Shown one piece after another: positions 1 to 7,874 of a DNA stretch of 17,641 bases (the stretch's first letter is position 1; every line of letters starts with the position of its first letter). The stretch is from an uncultured Lachnospiraceae bacterium (GTDB lineage Bacteria; Bacillota; Clostridia; Lachnospirales; Lachnospiraceae): contig CAJTXH010000052.1 of the NCBI GenBank assembly GCA_910580005.1, positions 1-17,641 of the forward strand, read 5' to 3'. The notes beneath the pieces were generated by a model. It made no database searches and was not told the origin of the DNA. It worked only from the letters and a program-made list of their open reading frames with translations. Both the position numbers and the translations under genes were made by a program.

Positions 1-1842
1 GACCTCGATTTTCGGTGTATCTTTTTTGAGGGTTAATTTAACAACCGTCTCAACGTGCCCTGTCTGAGGAAACATATCCACACAACACATCCTTCTGACA
101 TTATACCCATACTTATGTAACTCTGCAATATCCCTTGCCAGGCTTGTTGGTTTACAAGAAATATAAACCATTCCTGACACCTTCATTTCTTCACATATTT
201 TCTTCAATGCTTTAGGGTTTACACCTTCCCTTGGTGGGTCAAGTATTATAAAATCAGGCTTTTCATCAATTTCCTCCAAAACCTTTAACACATCACCTGC
301 TATAAATTTACAATTTCCAAGTCCATTATATTCTGCATTCTGTTTTGCTGCTTTTACTGCTTCTTCTACTATTTCGACACCTGTTACTTTTTTCACTACG
401 GGTGCAATTATCTGTGCTATTGTACCAGTCCCACTATATAAATCAAAAACTATTTTATCTTCTAAATAATTATCTGTTTCTATACCTTCTATATTACTTT
501 TTCCAATTTTTTCTTCTGGCATTTCTAAATTTTCTTTCTTTTCAACATCCCATGTACTTTTTTTTACGTACTGCCTGTCAATTAAGCCTTCTATTCCACT
601 GGCTGGTTTTCCAAGTATATAATTTCTTGCACAGCTATACAGCACTTCTGCACCTTTTGTATTTGTCTGGAAAAATGAAAAAACTGATATTCTGAATCTA
701 AGCCCAAGTATTTCTTCTGTAATCCAGTCTTTTCCAAAAATAATATGTGTCATATCACTTTTTACTACATCTCCAAGTCCATCATTTATAATATGGAGGA
801 AGCCGGTAATCCTGCCCTCAAGTTCCAGATGCTGCAGCTCAAGTCCAAGTCCATAAAGACAATCCAGGCAATTTCTATATTCCTTCAGTTTATCAATTTT
901 ATCTTCATCCTGTTTATATGCTATTATATTGGTTTTATCCTGATTCTCCAGGCAAATATTATCACCAGATAAACTATTACCAGATTTGCTATCCTTGTCC
1001 TGTATACCTATAGTACTATTTTCTGGCAAACAAGACATATCCATATTAGTGGCGTTCTTATTATTTAAGCCGCTACAGCCTGCTTCATTACCACCTGCCA
1101 TATGTTTGTCTTGTACTATATTATTTTCACTGCCTCCATATATGTAATCTTCCAGTCCTGATGCTGTTACAAGTGCCACAAGTATCTCCCCTGTTGATAC
1201 TGAACGGCGCACAAGCAAGTGGCGCAATATGCCTGTATGTGTATTTTTATTATAATGTGGGATATTTCTTTTTAAAAAATATTCCCTTATACAGTCTGAA
1301 ATTTTTGAATAATCGTTATTTACAATCTTACATCCAGATGCATTTATTATATCATGTATGCTTCCTTTTTTATGAAGTCCAAGCGAAAGCGGCCCGCCTT
1401 TATATTCATCACCAAATGAAAATTCCATTTTATTTCTGTAATTCCATATGCATGGGCTTGGAAATATTCCATCAAAAGTATAAGAATTTTCTTCAATCAC
1501 ACCATTAATAAGCTTTAATACCTGGTTTTTCTTTAATTCAAGCTGTGCCTGGTATGGTAATGTCTGGTAACTGCATCCCCCACATATGCCAAAATTTGCA
1601 CATACAGGTTTTGCTGTTTCAGACGGAGATTTCCTAATAACTTCAAGCAGACGCCCTTTACATTTGCCAGCACGTGCCTTTTGCAGAATATATTTTATTG
1701 TCTGTCCAGGAAGTGCACCTTTCACTGTGACATGGTACTCATTTACAATACCATTTTTATCTGTTTCTTTTGTTAGGACTACTGCCTTATCTGGAAAAAT
1801 AACATCTATTACAGTACCCTCATATATTTGTCCTTTTTTCAT
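1..1842 (-). CDS. rlmD: 23S rRNA (uracil-5-)-methyltransferase, RumA/RlmD family, truncated by the window edge
   Basis: SAM-dependent methyltransferase that makes 5-methyluridine in 23S rRNA. The frame is open from ATG at 1842 to base 1 (614 residues); the last residues lie outside the window. Seen: N-terminal TRAM-like segment (residues 2-60), the four Fe-S cysteines (C81, C87, C90 in CANFGICGGC, and C171), SAM motif DLYSGTGT (467-474), DPPREG (535-540), the catalytic cysteine in YISCKPTS (C563) and the general-base region GHVETVV (E598). The start has AGAGGA 3 nt upstream. Odd: the protein is far longer than the usual 450-480 residues. It carries an N/D/K/S-rich insertion at about 238-312 and a second at about 416-462, both free of stops. 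The family is certain; whether it methylates U1939 only or also U747, as the Bacillus RlmCD enzyme does, cannot be told. Confidence 0.95.
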   Translation of the reverse strand, partial: MKKGQIYEGTVIDVIFPDKAVVLTKETDKNGIVNEYHVTVKGALPGQTIKYILQKARAGKCKGRLLEVIRKSPSETAKPVCANFGICGGCSYQTLPYQAQLELKKNQVLKLINGVIEENSYTFDGIFPSPCIWNYRNKMEFSFGDEYKGGPLSLGLHKKGSIHDIINASGCKIVNNDYSKISDCIREYFLKRNIPHYNKNTHTGILRHLLVRRSVSTGEILVALVTASGLEDYIYGGSENNIVQDKHMAGGNEAGCSGLNNKNATNMDMSCLPENSTIGIQDKDSKSGNSLSGDNICLENQDKTNIIAYKQDEDKIDKLKEYRNCLDCLYGLGLELQHLELEGRITGFLHIINDGLGDVVKSDMTHIIFGKDWITEEILGLRFRISVFSFFQTNTKGAEVLYSCARNYILGKPASGIEGLIDRQYVKKSTWDVEKKENLEMPEEKIGKSNIEGIETDNYLEDKIVFDLYSGTGTIAQIIAPVVKKVTGVEIVEEAVKAAKQNAEYNGLGNCKFIAGDVLKVLEEIDEKPDFIILDPPREGVNPKALKKICEEMKVSGMVYISCKPTSLARDIAELHKYGYNVRRMCCVDMFPQTGHVETVVKLTLKKDTPKIEV

Positions 1843-1881
1843 ATATCCTCTGTCCAGATTTTTTGTAAAGGCAAATAATAT

Positions 1882-1909
1882 AGCATAAAACACAAAATAT
1901 ACCTGTCAT
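1882..1909 (-). promoter_or_regulatory. Possible promoter for the rlmD-type gene
   Basis: On the minus strand ATGACA (1909-1904) and TATGCT (1887-1882) are separated by 16 nt, 40 nt upstream of the start codon. The -35 matches consensus at 5 of 6 positions and the -10 at 4 of 6. In such AT-rich DNA this may be chance. Confidence 0.27.
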
Positions 1910-2067
1910 TCTGGCAAAATCCTTCTTTTTACCGTTACTATTCACCGTTTTTCCTGTTTCAGAATAACAAGCAGTACTTTCAGTGCTGGAATGCACATAT
2001 TTTGCAAAAAACATGCAAAATTGCGCTGAAAAACCCATATTTCTGGATTTGTCCAACTGGGAACAGC

Positions 2068-2264
2068 AACCAGCTTGTTAAAACATATATGCCTTTAACC
2101 TGCCCTGGAACTCCTTTTAATAAATATTCTTTAAATATAATTATTTTATATAACCAAAACTTTTATTTTATAACCAGCTTTTATTTTATAATTAACTTTC
2201 TCACAATTAATTTTTATCATGCCATAAATTACTATTGTATAACCAGCTTATATTATACAATTAA
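2068..2264. repeat. Degenerate AACCAGCTT repeats in an AT-rich intergenic stretch
   Basis: This is the main content of the gene-free interval 1843-2368. AACCAGCTT occurs at 2068-2076, 2172-2180 and 2241-2249. The last two copies sit in longer similar blocks (about 2167-2196 and 2236-2264) of the form TATAACCAGCTT, then a T/A-rich run, then AATTAA. A weaker third block with TATAACCAAAAC starts near 2149. I see no coding frame or RNA gene here. The function is unknown. Confidence 0.5.
2234..2261. other. Small AT-rich hairpin within the repeat block
   Basis: ATTGTATAA (2234-2242) and TTATACAAT (2253-2261) are perfect inverted copies, giving a 9-bp stem with a 10-nt loop. The stem is A/U-rich and has no T-tract on either side, so it is a poor terminator. 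It lies about 110 nt beyond the pheA stop on the transcribed strand. Confidence 0.45.
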
Positions 2265-2368
2265 TTATTTGCCTTTATAATTATTCTGATTTACAAATAA
2301 AATCAAAACCATACATGATGCTTGTTTCAATCATTACATTATCTGGATTTTCAAGTTAAGCAGTAACT

Positions 2369-3514
2369 TTAACCAATAGCCGCAACATTTCCCAGCACAA
2401 CTAATTTATTTGCAAATTCACTTATGCTTGCAAGTGCATTTCCTACTTCTGGCTGGTTTAAGTTACCTTCTATATCCACAAAAAACCTGTATTCCCAGTT
2501 TCTGTTTTCTATTGGCCTTGACTCTATTTTAGTCAGATTTAAACCATTATAATAGAAATTTGAAAGCATGTTATAAAGTGCGCCTGCCTGATGCTTTATT
2601 TCAAAAGAAAGGCTGATTTTTCCTGCATCTGGCAAAAATATTTTCTGGTTGGAAATTATTATAAAACGTGTATAATTCATACTTTCATGGTTTACCTGTT
2701 CTTTTATTATGTCAAGCCCGAAAATTTCTGCCGCACGTGTGCTTGATATTGCTGCCTGGGATTTATCAGCATCTTCTGCAACTTTTTTTGCTGCCGCAGA
2801 TGTACTTGAATATGTTTTAGTTAAAATCCCTGGAGTGTTTTCAAAAAATTTTGAACACTGCATAAGACCCTGCGGATGGGAATACACCGTTTTAATATCC
2901 TCAAGTTTTGCGCCAGGCACACCAACAAGCGCTTGTTCAACTTTTATAACATGCTCTGCAACTATCGTTATATCATAATCAAGAAGCAGGTCATATATAT
3001 CTGCAATGCCGCCTGTTGAAGTATTTTCAATAGGAAGCACACCAAATTTTGCTTCGCCATTGGCAACAGTTTCCATCACTTCTTTAAATGTATTTTTATT
3101 TATTGCTGTTATATCCTTGCCAAACACCTCTTCCATTGCCTGTTCTGTATAAGCACCATGTTCACCAAAACACACCACCCTTGTATCACAGTCAGTGTCA
3201 AATGAATTTACCTGGCGGAAAATCTGTTTTAATTCATTTTCAGTGCCAAGAACCTGGTACTGGTATTTGCGGCTTATTGATATAATCTGCCTGAACAAAT
3301 CTTCTATTCCTGTTTTATTAAATTCGTTGTCTGAAAGACCTCTTAATATTTTTAACTTTTCTTCTTCACGTACAGGGTCGTAAACCTTTTTGCCTGTACT
3401 CCTCTTATACGCCGCAACATCTGTAGCAACTTGCATCCTTTCTTCAAATAATGCCGCAATCTGCCTGTCTATTTTATCAATTTTTTCTCTGCTTTCCTTT
3501 AAATCAATAACCAT
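2369..3514 (-). CDS. pheA: Bifunctional chorismate mutase / prephenate dehydratase (P-protein)
   Basis: Converts chorismate to prephenate and prephenate to phenylpyruvate, the committed steps to phenylalanine, in the cytoplasm. 381 residues in three parts. Chorismate mutase (about 1-90) has R9, R26, K37, D46, R49 and Q76 at the positions expected for active-site residues of the AroQ fold. Prephenate dehydratase (about 110-290) has GEHGAYTEQA, PIENTSTGG and the diagnostic NYTRF (T282, R283, F284). A C-terminal ACT regulatory domain (about 298-375) has HQAGAL (308-313) and the ESRP motif (331-334), so feedback inhibition by phenylalanine is expected. Length and domain order are normal. The start at 3514 follows GGTGG 4-5 nt upstream. 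It stands alone, with 332 nt upstream and 526 nt downstream free of genes. I saw no T-box motif in the leader. Confidence 0.97.
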   Translation of the reverse strand: MVIDLKESREKIDKIDRQIAALFEERMQVATDVAAYKRSTGKKVYDPVREEEKLKILRGLSDNEFNKTGIEDLFRQIISISRKYQYQVLGTENELKQIFRQVNSFDTDCDTRVVCFGEHGAYTEQAMEEVFGKDITAINKNTFKEVMETVANGEAKFGVLPIENTSTGGIADIYDLLLDYDITIVAEHVIKVEQALVGVPGAKLEDIKTVYSHPQGLMQCSKFFENTPGILTKTYSSTSAAAKKVAEDADKSQAAISSTRAAEIFGLDIIKEQVNHESMNYTRFIIISNQKIFLPDAGKISLSFEIKHQAGALYNMLSNFYYNGLNLTKIESRPIENRNWEYRFFVDIEGNLNQPEVGNALASISEFANKLVVLGNVAAIG

Positions 3515-3546
3515 TTTACCACCATTTCCTGTTTTTATCTATTCAT

Positions 3547-3575
3547 TTTATATATGCCATTTTTTGATGCATTAA
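3547..3575 (-). promoter_or_regulatory. Possible pheA promoter
   Basis: On the minus strand TTAATG (3575-3570) and TATAAA (3552-3547) are spaced by 17 nt, about 33 nt upstream of the pheA start. The -10 is good (5 of 6), the -35 weak (3 of 6). It would give a leader of about 25 nt carrying the GGTGG ribosome site. Confidence 0.3.
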
Positions 3576-3773
3576 CATATAATTACTTGTAAAGTTTTTC
3601 ATAGAAAGACTGTTCCTGGAAAAAAATATCCCTTTATTATTTTCCGCATCACTAAACCTGTGGAATACAGCTATTGCTTTACCAGTAATGCTGCTGTAAT
3701 CTGGCTTATATGTACTGCCTGGCATGTACTATTTAAATAAGGCTGTCCTCACCTTTTATAACATTGCCGCCTG

Positions 3774-3817
3774 TGCTAGTACTGCCAGATGGTACAATCC
3801 ATCTGACAGTACTAGCA
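3774..3817 (-). terminator. Long hairpin 3' of the M18 aminopeptidase gene, without a T-tract
   Basis: GCTAGTACTGCCAGATGG (3775-3792) faces CCATCTGACAGTACTAGC (3799-3816) across a 6-nt loop; 3774/3817 adds one more pair, giving 19 positions. The single imperfect position is a U-G wobble if the minus strand is transcribed and a C-A mismatch if the plus strand is, which favours a minus-strand RNA. It begins 30 nt after the aminopeptidase stop codon. No T-tract follows in either direction, so it may protect the 3' end or act as a weak terminator rather than be a classic intrinsic one. It is the main feature of the gene-free stretch 3515-3846. Confidence 0.5.
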
Positions 3818-3846
3818 GTTATTTAACCCCTTCAGTCCAGACAAAA

Positions 3847-5226
3847 CTATGCATCTTTAAGAAATGCCACATAACATTTCTTTGTTTCATAAATATCTGC
3901 CTTACTTGTAATTTCCCAAGGTGCATGCATATTTAAAACTGCTACGCCGCAGTCAATTACTTCCATTCCATAAAGTGAAAGTATATATGCAATAGTTCCG
4001 CCTCCGCCAACATCCACTTTGCCAAGTTCTGCCATCTGGTAATTTACATTATTATCATCCATAATTTTACGGAGTGTAGCGAGATATTCAGCATTAGCAT
4101 CATTAGAACCTGATTTGCCACGGCTTCCTGTAAATTTGCTAAATACTACACCTTTTCCACAGTATGAGGAATTTTTCTTTTCAAACGCATCTGCAAATAA
4201 TGGGTCATATGCAGCATTTACATCAGAAGAAAGCATCCTGCTGTTTTTAAGGCAGCGCTTTAATTTTAATTCTGAATAGCTGCCTTCAAGGTTAATAAGT
4301 TCCGCAACTGCATTTTCAAAGAAATGTGACTGCATGCCTGTTGCACCAACACTCCCTATTTCTTCCTTGTCAACAAGCAGGCAGCAGGAAGTCTTGTCTA
4401 CATTTTCCATTTCAAGCATTGCAGCAAGTGAAGTGTATGCACATACCCTGTCATCCTGGCCATATGAAATAATCATGCTCCTGTCAAGCCCAAGTTCACG
4501 TGCACCGCCCGCTGGTACAATTTCCAGTTCAGCAGACATAAAATCCTCTTCTTCAATACCATAAGAATCTTTAAGGATTTTTATTATATTTTCTTTTACA
4601 GCGTCTTTCTCTTCATCATTAAGCGGCATACTTCCAATTAAAAGGTCAAGTTTCTCACCCTCTATAACTTTAGCTGCCTTCTTGTCCATCTGTTCACCTG
4701 CAAGATGTATAAGAAGGTCTGTAATACAAAAAACAGGGTCGTTTTCATTTTCACCTATACATATTTCTATTTTACTTCCATCCTTTTTTACTACAACACC
4801 ATGTATTGCAAGCGGTATAGTTACCCACTGGTATTTTTTAATTCCACCATAATAATGTGTGTCAAAATATACAAGCCCGCTTTCTTCATATAATGGGTTC
4901 TGTTTTATATCTATACGTGGTGAATCAATATGTGCACCAAGAATATTTAACCCGTATTCCATTGGCTTTTTGCCTATATTAAATAAAATTACTGACTTGC
5001 ACATGCATGAAGCATATATTTTATCACCTGTTTTAAGAGGATTGCCAGCAGCTATTGCATCTTCAATTGAAATATAACCCTTTTCTTTTGCAAGTTTTAT
5101 AATTTCATTGGTACACTCCCTCTCAGTTTTACAGTCTGATAAAAAGTCCTGGTAACTGCCGCAAAGCGCTTCAAGTTCTTTTAAATCTGTTTCACCATAA
5201 TCTTTCCAAGCATTTTTTCTTTCCAT
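3847..5226 (-). CDS. M18 family zinc aminopeptidase (aspartyl-aminopeptidase-like)
   Basis: Cytoplasmic binuclear-zinc exopeptidase that removes N-terminal residues from peptides. 459 residues from the chosen start, a normal M18 length. Expected metal and catalytic residues are visible: H99 in GAHIDSPR, D258 in YGQDDR, the E288-E289 pair in DKEEIGS, D335 in SSDVNAA and H434 in NMHAPWE; a GGGG turn lies at 407-410. The frame stays open to 5346, but a promoter at 5266-5294 lies inside that extension, so the upstream start is not usable. Of two internal ATGs (5244 and 5226) I chose 5226, because GGAGGA (5242-5237) precedes it by 10 nt and the protein then begins MERKNAW, the conserved N-terminus. 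It appears monocistronic. Substrate preference (Asp/Glu or broader) cannot be read from the sequence. Confidence 0.95.
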   Translation of the reverse strand: MERKNAWKDYGETDLKELEALCGSYQDFLSDCKTERECTNEIIKLAKEKGYISIEDAIAAGNPLKTGDKIYASCMCKSVILFNIGKKPMEYGLNILGAHIDSPRIDIKQNPLYEESGLVYFDTHYYGGIKKYQWVTIPLAIHGVVVKKDGSKIEICIGENENDPVFCITDLLIHLAGEQMDKKAAKVIEGEKLDLLIGSMPLNDEEKDAVKENIIKILKDSYGIEEEDFMSAELEIVPAGGARELGLDRSMIISYGQDDRVCAYTSLAAMLEMENVDKTSCCLLVDKEEIGSVGATGMQSHFFENAVAELINLEGSYSELKLKRCLKNSRMLSSDVNAAYDPLFADAFEKKNSSYCGKGVVFSKFTGSRGKSGSNDANAEYLATLRKIMDDNNVNYQMAELGKVDVGGGGTIAYILSLYGMEVIDCGVAVLNMHAPWEITSKADIYETKKCYVAFLKDA

Positions 5227-5265
5227 AATATTTTTATCCTCCATTCCATAATACCATTCTTTTCG

Positions 5266-5294
5266 ATTATACACCTGTAAAGCCCCAATGTCTA
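5266..5294 (-). promoter_or_regulatory. Sigma-A-type promoter of the M18 aminopeptidase gene
   Basis: On the minus strand TAGACA (5294-5289), a 17-nt spacer and a perfect TATAAT (5271-5266). Transcription would start near 5260, giving a leader of about 35 nt that contains the GGAGGA ribosome site. It decides the start codon of the gene. Confidence 0.75.
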
Positions 5295-5307
5295 ATACTA
5301 ATTGGGG
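5283..5307. other. Inverted repeat overlapping the aminopeptidase promoter
   Basis: CCCCAAT (5283-5289) and ATTGGGG (5301-5307) form a 7-bp stem with an 11-nt loop that spans the -35 hexamer. On the minus strand it is followed by CTTTA, too short a T-run for a confident terminator. It could be a weak terminator for ylbJ or an operator; I cannot decide. Confidence 0.35.
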
Positions 5308-5327
5308 GTTGCATGACAAACGCATGA

Positions 5328-5346
5328 ATGAATAGTTACTATTCAT
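5328..5346 (-). terminator. Hairpin directly after the ylbJ stop codon
   Basis: ATGAATAG (5328-5335) and CTATTCAT (5339-5346) pair perfectly around a 3-nt loop, and outer bases (GCATGA near 5322, TCATGC near 5351) can extend the stem with a bulge. It begins immediately after the stop codon but has no T-tract, so it is only a candidate terminator. Confidence 0.35.
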
Positions 5347-6285
5347 TTATTCATGCAGAATAAATTTAAATATAACTGCCGACAGTACAGCAGCAATCAC
5401 TGCCTGCCTGGACTTTGCAAATATATATTTCCTGTTTGAAAGCCCTGTCCCTATAAGTGTGCTTGATGTCTGCGCAACGCTTGACATCCCTCCAAATGCA
5501 CAAAATGTGCTTGCAAGTATACATTTTATATATAATGGCAGCGTTGTGCCAGCAAGCACTTCACAGCCTGTTGTTATTTCAAGTATGCCTGCCCCTGCAA
5601 TTTTAATAATTTCATTGGATGTTACCATATTTTTAAAAAGTTCTGTAAGAATTGAAAATAATATTATATATCCGCCAACTTTAACTAGTGTTATTGCAGA
5701 ACTTATTATGCTTTCATCCAGTGCTTCTATTAATGGATATTTTCTTCTTATGATGCCAGCACCTGTATTATTATTGGTTACATACTCTAGTCTATTCCTT
5801 TCAAAAAATGCATTTATAAATGCCGACATATAAATTATAACAAGCATTATGGCAGGCTGTTTAAGCCCTAAACATTTTATGCCTGTATATTCAAGCATAA
5901 ACATAGGACTTGCGTTATTACAGAAACTTATAATATACTGTGCCTCACTCTTTGAAAATGCACCCGTTTTATACATATCTGCAACTGTCTTTGCACCCAG
6001 GGGGTAGCCTGAAAGCATACCTGTAATTGCAGGGTAGCACCCATTTTTAGAAATACCGGAAACTTTGTGTAAAACAGGATAAAACATATTGCTTATAAAG
6101 CTTGTTACATCCAGTTTTATAAGCATTGTAGAAATAATCATAAACGGGCATAGGGATGGTATTATAATATTGAACCAGAGCAAAAGCCCATTTTCTGCAC
6201 CCTTGCTGGAAATATCAGGGAATAATACAAAAAGTAACACAAATATAACTGATGCCACAATAAATAACTTTCTTTTCATAAGCAC
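5347..6285 (-). CDS. ylbJ: YlbJ-like sporulation integral membrane protein
   Basis: Polytopic membrane protein of the YlbJ/SpoVV family, known in Bacillus to be needed in sporulation and linked to dipicolinate transport; here the role is inferred by family. 312 residues, mostly hydrophobic, with about 7-8 likely membrane segments. Family motifs are visible: GLLLWFNIIIPSLCPF (33-48), GYPLGAK (93-99), NNASPMF (123-129) and, near the C-terminus, FGGMSSVAQTSS. It is shorter than Bacillus YlbJ (about 400), mainly by lacking terminal extensions. The start is uncertain: GTG at 6285 has AAGG 9 nt upstream, whereas ATG at 6279 gives MKRKLFIV but sits 15 nt from that site. It lies about 80 nt after corA and may be read through from it. 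It suggests a sporulating organism or a recent descendant of one. Confidence 0.85.
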   Translation of the reverse strand: MLMKRKLFIVASVIFVLLFVLFPDISSKGAENGLLLWFNIIIPSLCPFMIISTMLIKLDVTSFISNMFYPVLHKVSGISKNGCYPAITGMLSGYPLGAKTVADMYKTGAFSKSEAQYIISFCNNASPMFMLEYTGIKCLGLKQPAIMLVIIYMSAFINAFFERNRLEYVTNNNTGAGIIRRKYPLIEALDESIISSAITLVKVGGYIILFSILTELFKNMVTSNEIIKIAGAGILEITTGCEVLAGTTLPLYIKCILASTFCAFGGMSSVAQTSSTLIGTGLSNRKYIFAKSRQAVIAAVLSAVIFKFILHE

Positions 6286-6364
6286 ACTTTTTAACCTTAA
6301 AATACAGCTTTACTTTATGCTATGATAAACTTATTAACATTATTCCCTGCCTGGTGCCTGCAAA

Positions 6365-7303
6365 TTACCAGAATTTTTTCTTTTTGAAATAATAAAGGCT
6401 TGCTGATACAATCATTACACTGGCAGCAATTATAACAGGATACGCATACTGGGATTTTATTTCTGGCATATGTTCAAAATTCATACCATACCAGCCTGCT
6501 ATCAGAGTAAGCGGAAGAAATATAGTAGTTACAATTGTAAGCATTTTCATAACATCATTCTGCTTTATCTCAATTTCTGACTGGTATACATCCTGTACCT
6601 GCATTGCATATTCCCTTAGCATCTGCGTTTCATCTGCAAGTTGTTCCATTTTACTTTGGAACATATCAAAAACTTTTATATCATCCTCATCAAAAAAGCC
6701 ATTTTCATTAGCAGCAAATTCTTCTGCTGCTACCTTTAACTGTATATAATAATGATAGAAACGTGATATTAACTTTTTTAAATAAAGCATACGGTAACTA
6801 AACTTTTCTGCCCTGCCCTCAAGGACATCTTCCTCAATTACTGCAATATCCCTTTCAATTTTTTCAAGGAATAACAAATCTCCATCAATAAATAACATTA
6901 AAAAATCATATATAAAACGTGCAGGGCTGTAACTCCTGTGTTGCGGCCCTGCTGCAATCTTACTGGCGGCATCTTTTGCCTCGCCATCATCATCAAGTAT
7001 AATTATCCTTTTATTTGTTATATATATTGCAAATGTTATATCCCTGCCACCTTTTATCTTTGATGGGACTTTAAATGCCCCAAATATATAATCAAGATGA
7101 AGTTCCAGCCTGCATGAATGCATTGTTCCAGTCTTGTGCCATATACCTGATTTCTCACGTAGTTCCAGGCTTTCATTCCATTCTGAAAACTTTACTACAC
7201 ATAACCCGTTATTACTGTCCCAGAAATTTTTTTCTTCTATCTTCTGTATCCCGCCTCCAGTAATAATGTAGTACACTTCCATACTCCTTCCACAGTAAGA
7301 CAT
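6365..7303 (-). CDS. corA: CorA-family divalent cation transporter
   Basis: Inner-membrane Mg2+ (or Co2+/Ni2+) channel of the CorA/2-TM-GxN family. 312 residues: a cytoplasmic alpha/beta domain (about 8-150), a long acidic helical stalk (about 160-255) and two C-terminal membrane helices, with the signature YGMN (G273-M274-N275) at the end of the first and a basic tail KKKKFW after the second. The pore motif shows it is a channel; ion choice cannot be inferred. Start codon unclear: ATG 7303 has only a poor AGTAAG upstream, while ATG 7282 (MEVYYII, closer to family N-termini) has AAGGAG but just 1 nt away. The gene follows the GH18 remnant by 22 nt, so it probably replaced or survived a larger transcription unit. 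Confidence 0.93.
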   Translation of the reverse strand: MSYCGRSMEVYYIITGGGIQKIEEKNFWDSNNGLCVVKFSEWNESLELREKSGIWHKTGTMHSCRLELHLDYIFGAFKVPSKIKGGRDITFAIYITNKRIIILDDDGEAKDAASKIAAGPQHRSYSPARFIYDFLMLFIDGDLLFLEKIERDIAVIEEDVLEGRAEKFSYRMLYLKKLISRFYHYYIQLKVAAEEFAANENGFFDEDDIKVFDMFQSKMEQLADETQMLREYAMQVQDVYQSEIEIKQNDVMKMLTIVTTIFLPLTLIAGWYGMNFEHMPEIKSQYAYPVIIAASVMIVSASLYYFKKKKFW

Positions 7304-7325
7304 TTTTTGCTTACTTTGCTGTTTA

Positions 7326-7757
7326 TTAGTCTTTTATAATATTAAAACGGCTTTCAATAAGCACCCAGTTTGCAAGAAAAAGCCTCATTATCTGCCAGTA
7401 ACCCATACCCCTTAGTCCAAATTCTTCTAAAAGTGAAAACTTTGCATTCATGCTCCTGACATCCTCAAACCATACCTCATGCCTTATCCCATCTGCTATA
7501 TAATTAAAGTATGGTGACTGTGCTATTTCATCAAAAAATATCTGTGCACCATTGGCAGCCGCAATTTCTACAGCTTCAATGTTTCCAATAGTTGTTGCTG
7601 ATGTTTCACCTTTCACATATGGCAAAGGCCAGTCATATCCGTAATTTGGTATTCCAAGGTCTATTTTATTACGTGGTATCTGGGTTACTGCATATTCTAC
7701 AACCTGCCTGACTTTGTTTATTGGTGCAACAGCCATAGGTTCACTATACTTATATAA
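7326..7757 (-). pseudogene. C-terminal fragment of a spore-type GH18 glycoside hydrolase (SleL/YaaH-like)
   Basis: The reading frame matches the last part of spore cortex-lytic GH18 proteins: KYSEPMAVAPINKV, GIPNYGYDW, GETSATTIGN, HEVWFED and GLRGMGYW in the usual order, ending normally near LANWVLIESRFNI. A TAG stop at 7758-7760 interrupts the frame, so only about 143 codons of a protein usually over 400 residues long remain. The catalytic DxxDxE part of the GH18 barrel and the N-terminal LysM domains are missing. The ATG at 7736 is an internal methionine in the family, not a start (typical relatives read PPMAVAP here). No function is expected from a barrel fragment. In intact form the enzyme would digest cortex fragments during germination, matching the neighbouring ylbJ in theme. 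Confidence 0.85.
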
Positions 7758-7865
7758 CTATCCATCATATAGGTAATATTCTTTTAATCTGTATTGTGGA
7801 ATTTCATTCTTTATTATATATATTTTAGTTTGCCCTTTATAGATATATGTTATGTATAAATTCAT
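7758..7865 (-). other. 35-codon frame, possibly a decayed LysM remnant of the GH18 gene
   Basis: From ATG at 7865 a 35-codon frame runs in the same phase as the GH18 fragment and ends at its TAG. It contains KGQTKIYII and RLKEYYLYDG, which loosely resemble the KGDTxYSIA and RLxxxN parts of an N-terminal LysM repeat. No good ribosome site precedes it. If the reading is right, a large internal deletion joined a decayed LysM start to the GH18 end. The match is weak, and chance is possible. Confidence 0.3.
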
Positions 7866-7874
7866 TCTTATAAA

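Noticed and set aside
1820..2056. 78-codon minus-strand frame overlapping the rlmD start
   Set aside because: It has no recognisable domain or good ribosome site, overlaps the start of a certain gene in another phase, and covers the likely rlmD promoter region.
3543..3725. 60-codon minus-strand frame between the aminopeptidase and pheA
   Set aside because: No family resemblance and no convincing ribosome site; it covers the probable pheA promoter. Treated as non-coding.
3515..3846. T-box leader upstream of pheA
   Set aside because: The GGTGG next to the start is the ribosome site; no T-box consensus, specifier stem or antiterminator pairing was found.
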